Shown here: positions 1 to 4,827 of the stretch, in pieces | Layout of the letters: the number at the start of each line of letters is the position of its first letter | Numbering within the stretch: the stretch's first letter is position 1 | Assembly (NCBI GenBank): GCA_902803155.1 | Contig: CADCOU010000173.1 | Span: forward strand, 1-8,376 | Source of the DNA: an uncultured Lachnospiraceae bacterium | GTDB lineage: Bacteria; Bacillota; Clostridia; Lachnospirales; Lachnospiraceae | Direction of reading: 5' to 3' | Length of the DNA: 8,376 nt | The notes under the pieces: generated by a model | Seen by the model: the letters and a program-made list of their open reading frames with translations, nothing else | What the model was told of the DNA's origin: nothing | The model's database searches: none | Made by a program: the position numbers and the translations under genes

Positions 1-26
1 CCCGGATGGTGAATAACCGCTCCGGG
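1..26 (-). terminator. Possible hairpin downstream of the sugar kinase, cut by window edge
   Basis: CCCGGA at 1-6 pairs with TCCGGG at 21-26, and GGT/ACC (8-10 and 16-18) can pair inside. It lies 36 bases past the kinase stop codon. On the minus strand any U-run would fall outside the window, so a terminator role cannot be confirmed. An alternative is that this is already the start of another minus-strand gene: GGGAGG (51-46) precedes an ATG at 29-27, but the 16-base spacing is too long for a normal start. Confidence 0.3.
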
Positions 27-61
27 CATTCTGTATTCAGGTCTGCCTCCCGCCTTCTTAA

Positions 62-1525
62 TTATGCCTTGCTGCTTCCGGCAGGATAGTACACACTGGT
101 CTTCAGCGACCGGGTAATGAGTTTCCTAAGGTCTTCGTACTGCATGTCTGGGAAATGATACGCCAGCTGTGAGACCGCGTTTCCGACCGATGAACATTCC
201 ATATCACAGGCATATACCGGCAGGCCGAGCTGATCTGCGCACCTCTGGTTGATCATCACGTTTCTCGATCCTCCGCCGACAATATATACCCGTTCATAGG
301 TGTCCCCGGTACATTCCGCGACCTGTTTCAGAACCACTGCGAAGTTACTTCCGAGCGAGCAGTATACGGATGCCATCAGCATCGGCCAGCCGATCTCTGC
401 AGGACCCTCTCCTGATTCTGCCTTCTCCCGGATCATCTCCCGGATCGCCGACGCCATGTTCCTCGGATTGAACAGCCGGATGTCATTTACATCGAATATT
501 ACCGGCTCTCCTTCCCACATGCCTGCAATCTTGGTGAACTCAGTCCAGCTGATCTCCTTTCCGGTTTCTTCCTCATATTCCGCCTTCAGGCGCTGGATGA
601 GGAACATTCCTGCACTGTTGCGGAGCAGCGTAGTCCTTCCGAATGCCCCGACCTCATTGGTCAGGCTGGCTTCCAGCACGGCGTCGCTGATGACCGGACG
701 GCTGCACTGCGCACCGATCAGCGCCCATGTCCCGGAACTGACGAACAGATAATTCTCTTCCTCAGACGGTATCGCAAGCACTGCACAGGCAGTGTCGTGC
801 GACGGGACGCAGACCAGCGGGATATCGTAGGAGATTCCGAGTTCATCCAGGATCTCCCTGCGGATATTTCCGACTTTCCGGCCGTGAATGCCGATCTCAG
901 AAAAGATATCCGGAGAGACGCCTGCGTACGCGCACTGCTTCTCGTCGATCGTCATCGATTCAACATCCAGCATCTGCGTTGTGGACAGTTCGCTGGGCTC
1001 ATTCATCAGAACGCCCGTGAACATATAGACGAAGATATCAGGTACGAGCAGGATCTTCCTGCCGCGTTCCATCATCGAAGGCGCGTATTTCCACAGGCCT
1101 TTCAGCATGAAGACCGAATTGATCTTGTCACTCAGGATCCCCGTGCGGTAAAACATCTCTTTCTTCTGTTCCTCTGTCAGGTCCGAAGAGGCTTCTTCCC
1201 CGATCGTGTTGCGGTAGCAGAATGCCCGCTCCAGCAGTTCTCCGTCTTCGTCTGTCAGCTGGAAATCAACACCCCAGGTACAGATGCCGACAGAGTCGAT
1301 CCGCTCCGCCTTCTGCGCAGCCATGCCAAGGCCCTGCTTCATGATGGAAAAGATCTCCGGCATGTCCCAGTAGAACAGTCCGTCTTCTTCGATGATCCGG
1401 TTGGATTTTTGCAGGATCAGTTCGCTGGTAACTGTCTCGCCGTCATAGTGGCACAGGATTGTCCGGATGCTGCTGTTCCCACAGTCAAATGCCAGCAGAT
1501 TCCGTTCTTTTTGTTGGTTCATCAT
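62..1525 (-). CDS. rhaB: Rhamnulokinase-like FGGY carbohydrate kinase
   Basis: Predicted to phosphorylate a ketose, most likely L-rhamnulose to L-rhamnulose-1-phosphate with ATP, in the cytoplasm. The protein is 487 residues, close to the 489 of E. coli RhaB. The N-terminal actin-like lobe starts with LAFDCGNSSIR (11-21), the FGGY phosphate loop. TWGVDF (83-88) is typical of rhamnulokinase. SHDTACAV (242-249) carries the presumed catalytic Asp244. SSGTWALIG (263-271) and IVGGGSRN (415-422) form the C-terminal ATPase lobe. The start is set at ATG 1525 because GAGGGGG (1539-1533) sits 7 bases upstream; an in-frame TTG at 1576 is possible but lacks a good site and lies upstream of the predicted transcription start. 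Another FGGY sugar specificity (for example fuculose) is possible, since no rhaA, rhaD or transporter is visible here. The family assignment is firm and the substrate is less sure. Confidence 0.85.
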   Translation of the reverse strand: MMNQQKERNLLAFDCGNSSIRTILCHYDGETVTSELILQKSNRIIEEDGLFYWDMPEIFSIMKQGLGMAAQKAERIDSVGICTWGVDFQLTDEDGELLERAFCYRNTIGEEASSDLTEEQKKEMFYRTGILSDKINSVFMLKGLWKYAPSMMERGRKILLVPDIFVYMFTGVLMNEPSELSTTQMLDVESMTIDEKQCAYAGVSPDIFSEIGIHGRKVGNIRREILDELGISYDIPLVCVPSHDTACAVLAIPSEEENYLFVSSGTWALIGAQCSRPVISDAVLEASLTNEVGAFGRTTLLRNSAGMFLIQRLKAEYEEETGKEISWTEFTKIAGMWEGEPVIFDVNDIRLFNPRNMASAIREMIREKAESGEGPAEIGWPMLMASVYCSLGSNFAVVLKQVAECTGDTYERVYIVGGGSRNVMINQRCADQLGLPVYACDMECSSVGNAVSQLAYHFPDMQYEDLRKLITRSLKTSVYYPAGSSKA

Positions 1526-1552
1526 AGCGCTGCCCCCTCTGTTCTTTTCATC

Positions 1553-1581
1553 ATCATATAACACTTTTTCTCTCAAGCCAA
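1553..1581 (-). promoter_or_regulatory. Sigma-A-type promoter of the kinase gene
   Basis: On the minus strand TTGGCT (-35, 1581-1576) and TATGAT (-10, 1558-1553) are separated by exactly 17 bases. The predicted start of transcription is near 1546, giving a leader of about 20 bases with the ribosome binding site in it. It indicates that the kinase is transcribed separately from the upstream hydrolase. The -35 is a weak match (4 of 6), which would fit activator dependence. Confidence 0.6.
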
Positions 1582-1582
1582 C

Positions 1583-1618
1583 GCAGTCCGTTTACGCTCT
1601 TTGAAAAGCAGTCCGTTT
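1583..1618 (-). repeat. 11-bp direct repeat abutting the kinase -35 box, candidate activator sites
   Basis: AAACGGACTGC occurs twice on the minus strand, at 1618-1608 and 1593-1583, with a 25-base period. TT follows one base later in both copies. The proximal copy ends one base before the -35 hexamer, and the distal copy overlaps the last base of the hydrolase stop codon. Direct-repeat half-sites next to a weak -35 are typical of AraC-family activators, which control rhamnose genes in enteric bacteria. That link is inference; no regulator gene is visible in the window. Confidence 0.5.
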
Positions 1619-2442
1619 CAGGCACCCGAATCGTTTAATCCGGCACTCCCGCCGAGCGGAATCTGCTGCCGTACGGCATCCGTGTAAGCCAGGTCGATCT
1701 CCGTACAGAGTACACCTTCTTTCTCATCCAGTTCGGAAACGACTCTCCCCCAGGGGTCCGTCAGGATACTGTGTCCGTACGCAACATAGGACGCCGTCTC
1801 ATCCCGCGCGGGGGAACATCCCAGCATAAAGATCTGCTGATCGAGCGCACGGCTTCGAAACAGCACCTCCCAGTGTGCCGGCCCCGTCGTCATATTAAAG
1901 GCGGCCGGGACGAAGACCATCCGGACGCCCATTTTCCTCATCTGAAGGAACAGTTCCGGGAACCGGATATCAAAGCAGATGCAGACTCCCATCCGTCCGA
2001 ATTCCGTGTCGAAAACAGTCACATGATCTCCCGGGGACAGGACATCCGACTCTTTGAAATACTGTCCACCCGGTACATCGATATCAAACAGGTGGACCTT
2101 CCTGTGCTTCGCGAGCAGGTCTCCGTTCCTGTTAAAAATATAGGACGTATTGTAGATCTTTCCTGCTTCATCCCTCTCCGGAACAGAACCACCGATCAGA
2201 TAAGCACGGCGCTCCTTCGCGATCCGGGAAAGCGCCAGGTATACCTCTCCTCCGTCTTCCTGCGCATATACGGGAAAGCAGCTGTTGTCATACGGGCAGG
2301 TAAAGATCTCGGGAAAAATGATAAAATCCGGTTCCGCGCCGGTCTGAGCATCCAGCATACGGCGGACTTTCTCCAGGTTCTCTTCCGGAGATCCCAAAGT
2401 TTTCTTCTGAATTGCAAGGACTGTCACCTTCTGCTCTGACAT
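1618..2442 (-). CDS. Omega-amidase-like carbon-nitrogen hydrolase (Nit2/MtnU type)
   Basis: Cytoplasmic amidohydrolase of the nitrilase superfamily, 274 residues. The Glu-Lys-Cys triad is visible: Glu45 in FPEIF, Lys115 in KHRKVHLFD and Cys156 in CICFDIRF. The stretch HLFDIDVPGGQYFKESD (117-133) and AAFNMTTGPAHWE (180-192) closely resemble mammalian NIT2, which hydrolyses alpha-ketoglutaramate and alpha-ketosuccinamate. Bacillus MtnU does the same job in methionine salvage. ATG 2442 follows AGGGAG (2455-2450) with 7 bases between. The core ends at the family's conserved VRQQIP (258-262), but the usual following segment with two arginines and DLY is replaced by LGGSAGLNDSGA. This could be divergence, or a late frameshift or truncation. 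The gene lies 201 bases after metY on the same strand. The exact substrate is inferred from motif likeness and location. Confidence 0.85.
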   Translation of the reverse strand: MSEQKVTVLAIQKKTLGSPEENLEKVRRMLDAQTGAEPDFIIFPEIFTCPYDNSCFPVYAQEDGGEVYLALSRIAKERRAYLIGGSVPERDEAGKIYNTSYIFNRNGDLLAKHRKVHLFDIDVPGGQYFKESDVLSPGDHVTVFDTEFGRMGVCICFDIRFPELFLQMRKMGVRMVFVPAAFNMTTGPAHWEVLFRSRALDQQIFMLGCSPARDETASYVAYGHSILTDPWGRVVSELDEKEGVLCTEIDLAYTDAVRQQIPLGGSAGLNDSGA

Positions 2443-2502
2443 AACCCGTCTCCCTTTCTGATCCCGTTATTTTCAACCGTGGCTCCCGCTCCATATTATC
2501 GC

Positions 2503-2508
2503 ATTATA
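2503..2508 (-). promoter_or_regulatory. Possible -10 box of the hydrolase gene
   Basis: A perfect TATAAT lies at 2508-2503 on the minus strand, about 60 bases before the start codon. No good -35 hexamer stands 16-18 bases upstream (the best is AATAGA), so the promoter may be weak or activator dependent, or the match may be chance in an AT-rich patch. It would allow transcription independent of metY. Confidence 0.4.
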
Positions 2509-2530
2509 CCTGCCAAAACAGCTTTTCTAT

Positions 2531-2623
2531 TCCGGCCGTTTTACTGCCTGGGCATGCGCCGGGATCCGAATCCGGCCGGAACAGAATCCGACCCCCCGAC
2601 CGAAGATACCCTATCTCCGGCCG
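2531..2623. repeat. Three copies of TCCGGCCG in the metY-hydrolase spacer
   Basis: The octamer TCCGGCCG appears at 2531-2538, 2571-2578 and 2616-2623. The middle copy extends to the perfect palindrome TCCGGCCGGA (2571-2580), and the third is part of the metY 3' hairpin. The spacer is richer in GC here than next to the hydrolase start. No function is known to me. Confidence 0.4.
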
Positions 2624-2630
2624 AAGGGTC
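2590..2630 (-). terminator. Strong hairpin after metY, probable terminator or attenuating structure
   Basis: In minus-strand RNA an 18-bp stem forms between 2630-2613 and 2607-2590, with a five-base loop AGGGU (2612-2608). Four of the pairs are G-U. On the plus strand those four positions become A-C mismatches, so the structure is suited to minus-strand RNA. It starts 13 bases after the metY stop codon, where a terminator is expected. No U-run follows, so it may end transcription poorly, stabilise the metY 3' end, or only partly separate metY from the hydrolase. Confidence 0.55.
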
Positions 2631-2643
2631 AGATTAATGTTTT

Positions 2644-3939
2644 TTATTTAAGCGCTTCGCAGGCATCCAGCGCCTGCTTCAGATCCGCGATCAGGTCTTC
2701 TTTATCTTCCAGGCCGCAGGACATACGGACCATTCCCGCCGGAACGCCTGCTGCAATCAGCTCCTCGTCGTTCATCTGGCGGTGCGTACTCGTCGCCGGG
2801 TTCAGGCAGCAGGTGCGCGCATCCGCGACATGCGTCTCGATCGCCGCAAGCTTCAGGTGCTTCATGAAGACTTCTGCCATCGGACGTCCGCCGGACAGCT
2901 CGAAGGAAACGACTCCGCAGCCGCCTTTCGGCATATACTTCTTCGCGGTCTCATAGTACGGGCTTGACGGAAGACCGGAGTAGCTGACCTCAGTCACCAG
3001 CGGGTGATCCTGCAGGAACTCCGCAACAGCCTGTCCGTTCTCCACATGTTTCGGCATACGCACATGCAGGGACTCCAGGCCGAGATTCAGGTAATACGCG
3101 CTCTGCGGAGACTGCGTGCATCCGAAGTCCCGCATCAGCTGAGCGGTTGCCTTCGTGATAAATGCACCTTCCTGCCCGAACTTCTCCGCATAGACGATTC
3201 CATGATAGGACTCGTCCGGAGTCGTCAGGCCGGGGAATTTCTCCCGGTGCGCCATCCAGTCAAAATGACCGCTGTCCACGATCGCTCCGCCCACGGCGGA
3301 CCCATGTCCGTCCATGTATTTCGTCGTGGAATGAGTCACAATATCGGCGCCCCATTCGATCGGCCGCAGATTCACCGGCGTCGGGAATGTATTGTCCACA
3401 ATCAGCGGTACGCCGTGCCGGTGCGCGGCGGCGGCAAACCTCTCGATATCCAGCACCGTAAGTGCCGGATTCGCTATAGACTCCCCGAACATGGCTTTTG
3501 TATTCGGACGGAAAGCAGCGTCCAGTTCCTCGTCCGTAGCATCCGGAGATACGAAGGTCGCTTCGATCCCCATCTTGGCGAGCGTGACTTTGATCAGGTT
3601 GTAGGTGCCGCCGTAAATGGTTGAGGAAGATACGATGTGGTCTCCGCATTCGCAGATATTAAACAGTGCGAAGAAATTGGCAGCCTGTCCCGAAGACGTC
3701 AGCATGCCGGCGCAACCGCCTTCCATCGCGGCGATCTTGGCCGCCACATGGTCGCAGGTCGGGTTCTGCAGGCGGGAATAGAAATACCCGGTCGTCTCCA
3801 GATCAAAGAGTTTTCCCATGTCCTCACTCGTATCATATTTGAAAGTCGTTGACTGGATGATCGGGATCTGGCGGGGTCCCCCGTTCTCCGGCGTATATCC
3901 GGCCTGTACACATTTGGTTCCGATTCCATACTGATTCAT
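2644..3939 (-). CDS. metY: O-acetylhomoserine sulfhydrylase (PLP-dependent)
   Basis: Converts O-acetyl-L-homoserine and sulfide to L-homocysteine and acetate, the direct sulfhydrylation route to methionine; cytoplasmic and normally a tetramer. The 431-residue length is normal for this branch of the Cys/Met metabolism PLP family. TKCVQAGYTPENGGPR (8-23) opens the domain, YSRLQNPT (54-61) supplies cofactor phosphate contacts to the neighbouring subunit, and TSSGQAA (81-87) binds the phosphate. Asp182 in VDNTFPTP contacts the PLP ring nitrogen, and Lys207 in HSTTKYMDGHG is the Schiff-base lysine. The C-terminal LAAIETHVADART (364-376) and STHRQM (384-389) complete the active site. The start ATG 3939 is chosen over an in-frame ATG at 3960 because AAGGAGG (3954-3948) lies 8 bases before it and would be inside the longer reading. 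A related gamma-lyase or O-succinylhomoserine enzyme is less likely given the MetY-like insert regions. Confidence 0.93.
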   Translation of the reverse strand: MNQYGIGTKCVQAGYTPENGGPRQIPIIQSTTFKYDTSEDMGKLFDLETTGYFYSRLQNPTCDHVAAKIAAMEGGCAGMLTSSGQAANFFALFNICECGDHIVSSSTIYGGTYNLIKVTLAKMGIEATFVSPDATDEELDAAFRPNTKAMFGESIANPALTVLDIERFAAAAHRHGVPLIVDNTFPTPVNLRPIEWGADIVTHSTTKYMDGHGSAVGGAIVDSGHFDWMAHREKFPGLTTPDESYHGIVYAEKFGQEGAFITKATAQLMRDFGCTQSPQSAYYLNLGLESLHVRMPKHVENGQAVAEFLQDHPLVTEVSYSGLPSSPYYETAKKYMPKGGCGVVSFELSGGRPMAEVFMKHLKLAAIETHVADARTCCLNPATSTHRQMNDEELIAAGVPAGMVRMSCGLEDKEDLIADLKQALDACEALK

Positions 3940-3980
3940 TCGGGATGCCTCCTTCTGCATATGTTTTCCTGATTTTGTAT

Positions 3981-4010
3981 ATCATACTACTTTCAGCGGA
4001 TTCCTGCCAC
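3981..4010 (-). promoter_or_regulatory. Possible promoter of metY
   Basis: On the minus strand GTGGCA (4010-4005) and TATGAT (3986-3981) stand 18 bases apart. Hexamer matches are 4 of 6 and 5 of 6. The leader would be only about 35 bases. I looked for S-box (SAM) or T-box riboswitch landmarks upstream of metY and saw none. Confidence 0.4.
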
Positions 4011-4023
4011 CTCATGAATGTCC

Positions 4024-4082
4024 GCACCTCTGGTATTGAAGGTGCAGTTGCGTTAAAATCTGCAATTTATGCAGAGTTTTTC
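4024..4082. other. Two adjacent dyads in the divergent metY/small-gene region
   Basis: GCACCT (4024-4029) and AGGTGC (4040-4045) form a perfect 6-bp dyad with a 10-base spacer. Just beyond, TCTGCA (4059-4064) and TGCAGA (4070-4075) form a second with a 5-base spacer; flanking AAAA (4055-4058) can pair with the following T-run across a bulged G. The second could act as a weak terminator for any plus-strand transcript entering from the left, or both could be operators for the divergent promoters. They lie upstream of the putative metY -35. Confidence 0.35.
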
Positions 4083-4090
4083 GTGTGTCA

Positions 4091-4130
4091 TTTTTGTGAC
4101 AAACTGTTTGCTATATTTTAATCACAAAAA
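4091..4130 (+). promoter_or_regulatory. Promoter of the small membrane protein gene inside a 9-bp dyad
   Basis: TTGTGA (-35, 4094-4099) and TTTAAT (-10, 4117-4122) are 17 bases apart, placing the transcript start near 4129. The same stretch is bounded by a perfect inverted repeat, TTTTTGTGA (4091-4099) and TCACAAAAA (4122-4130), whose arms cover the -35 and overlap the end of the -10. TGTCA/TGACA (4086-4090, 4097-4101) is a further small dyad. Binding of a repressor to these arms would block the promoter. The purine-rich leader ends in AAGGAG (4171-4176). Confidence 0.5.
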
Positions 4131-4184
4131 CAAAAAACCTCAGGGAAGAAAAAAACAAGGAAGAAAAGAAAAGGAGAATCAATC

Positions 4185-4415
4185 ATGAAAAACATCAAAA
4201 CAAACCTGTTCACTATGGCAGCACTTAAGATCGTCGCAATCGTCACCGGATGCCTTGGACTGTACTACATCCTCTGCTCTTACAACCACGTGGCTTTCAC
4301 ACTCGCAAACGTTGAGCTGTGGGTCGGCTGCATCACTATCGCAGTCATCACCGTACTGGTGAACCACCTGTTCAAAGAGATCAGGAAGCAGGATCTCGCA
4401 GCAGCGGCGGCATAA
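4185..4415 (+). CDS. Small protein with two predicted membrane segments, unknown function
   Basis: A 76-residue protein that I do not recognise. It starts at ATG 4185, 8 bases after a strong AAGGAG. The N-terminus MKNIKTN is basic and would stay in the cytoplasm. Hydrophobic segments lie at about 9-31 (ending LGLYYIL) and 39-62 (WVGCITIAVITVLVNHLF), joined by a short loop SYNHVAFT that would be outside. The tail KEIRKQDLAAAAA is charged and then a run of five alanines. This gives a hairpin membrane topology with both ends inside. It is a one-gene transcription unit: its own promoter lies upstream and a strong terminator begins 22 bases after its stop. The clean ribosome site, consistent topology and tight terminator argue that it is real. 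A reading frame on the opposite strand across this stretch is a shadow. Confidence 0.8.
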   Translation: MKNIKTNLFTMAALKIVAIVTGCLGLYYILCSYNHVAFTLANVELWVGCITIAVITVLVNHLFKEIRKQDLAAAAA

Positions 4416-4437
4416 ATCAAACGACGGATAAACACTT

Positions 4438-4468
4438 ACACGGAGAGTTGAAAAACTCTCCGTGTTTT
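4438..4468 (+). terminator. Rho-independent terminator of the small membrane protein gene
   Basis: A perfect 12-bp stem, ACACGGAGAGTT (4438-4449) with AACTCTCCGTGT (4454-4465), closed by the GNRA tetraloop GAAA. The stem's last T and the next three bases make a U-run of four. Confidence 0.92.
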
Positions 4469-4472
4469 CATG

Positions 4473-4529
4473 CAGACAGCTTCCCGGTTTCCCGGAAAGG
4501 CCCCTGCCAATTTCCCGGAAATCTGTCTG
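4473..4529. repeat. Paired TTTCCCGGAAA elements inside a larger dyad
   Basis: TTTCCCGGAAA, itself a palindrome around a central C, occurs at 4488-4498 and 4511-4521, a 23-base period. A partial copy, TTCCCGG, is at 4481-4487. The block is bounded by CAGACAG (4473-4479) and CTGTCTG (4523-4529), a perfect 7-bp inverted repeat that extends into the repeats with single mismatches. It sits just before the predicted promoter of the next gene. It may be a double operator, or an RNA structure if transcription passes the preceding terminator. Confidence 0.55.
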
Positions 4530-4531
4530 AC

Positions 4532-4560
4532 TTGATTTCTTCGCCTCTCTACGGTATCCT
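4532..4560 (+). promoter_or_regulatory. Possible promoter of the small basic protein gene
   Basis: TTGATT (4532-4537) and TATCCT (4555-4560) are 17 bases apart, each matching 4 of 6 consensus bases. The transcript would start near 4567, just ahead of AAAGGAGGTG. The weak hexamers and the repeat block ten bases upstream of the -35 would fit an activated promoter. Confidence 0.4.
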
Positions 4561-4584
4561 GTCCTTCGTAAAGGAGGTGTTCCT

Positions 4585-4809
4585 ATGAAGAAATACGTTC
4601 CATATGACAAACTGTCAAAAAAGAAAAAGCGGGAACTCGACAGAAAACACAGAAGCACATGGGGAAGCCTCAATCCCGTCACGAGGAACACGGCAAACCC
4701 GAAAGCGTATAACAGACAGAAGGCACGGAATTGGGATCATGACGATTACCCAACCCGTGCCTTTCTGTTATTCCTCTATGAAACCGGGGTCTCCTCTATG
4801 CAGGCTTAA
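4585..4809 (+). CDS. Small basic protein of unknown function
   Basis: A 74-residue protein starting at ATG 4585, preceded by a near-perfect AAAGGAGGTG (4570-4579). The first half is very basic: MKKYVPYDKLSKKKKRELDR, then TWGSLNPVTRNTANPKAYNRQKARNW (25-50). The second half is neutral and partly hydrophobic (RAFLLFLYETG, 58-68). From memory it resembles short Clostridia proteins with a (K/Y)VPY-KLSKK start, NPVTR and a YNR-K-W motif, which have no function known to me; this should be confirmed by search. There is no signal peptide or membrane helix. The charge suggests nucleic acid or ribosome binding, which is inference. Codons from about 43 on lie inside a long hairpin that seems to be the terminator shared with the convergent flotillin gene, so the tail may be under RNA-structure rather than protein constraint. 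TCCTCTATG is repeated (4772-4780, 4792-4800) in the last codons. Confidence 0.7.
   Translation: MKKYVPYDKLSKKKKRELDRKHRSTWGSLNPVTRNTANPKAYNRQKARNWDHDDYPTRAFLLFLYETGVSSMQA
4711..4769. terminator. Long hairpin between convergent genes, probable bidirectional terminator
   Basis: AACAGA (4711-4716) and AAGGCACGG (4720-4728) pair with CCGTGCCTT (4755-4763) and TCTGTT (4764-4769), with a 3-base bulge CAG. Inside, TTGGG (4731-4735) pairs with CCCAA (4749-4753). This gives 20 Watson-Crick pairs, present on both strands. Each side ends in a U-rich tract rather than a pure U-run. It lies 59 bases past the flotillin stop on the minus strand, and inside the small basic protein gene on the plus strand. 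Confidence 0.6.
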
Positions 4810-4827
4810 GGTCTCCTGCGGGATCTC

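Noticed and set aside
1..61. Start of another minus-strand gene after the kinase
   Set aside because: A GGGAGG is present but the only ATG is 16 bases away, and fewer than ten codons are visible, so no call can be supported.
797..1561. 254-codon plus-strand frame opposite the kinase
   Set aside because: The minus-strand frame has clear FGGY kinase motifs; this one has none and no ribosome binding site.
3940..4080. SAM or T-box riboswitch before metY
   Set aside because: No T-box AGGGTGG-ACCGCG core or S-box pattern could be found; only short dyads are present.
4179..4691. Minus-strand frame over the two small plus-strand genes
   Set aside because: It crosses the terminator and both promoter regions, and has no good start signal. 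The plus-strand genes have strong ribosome sites.
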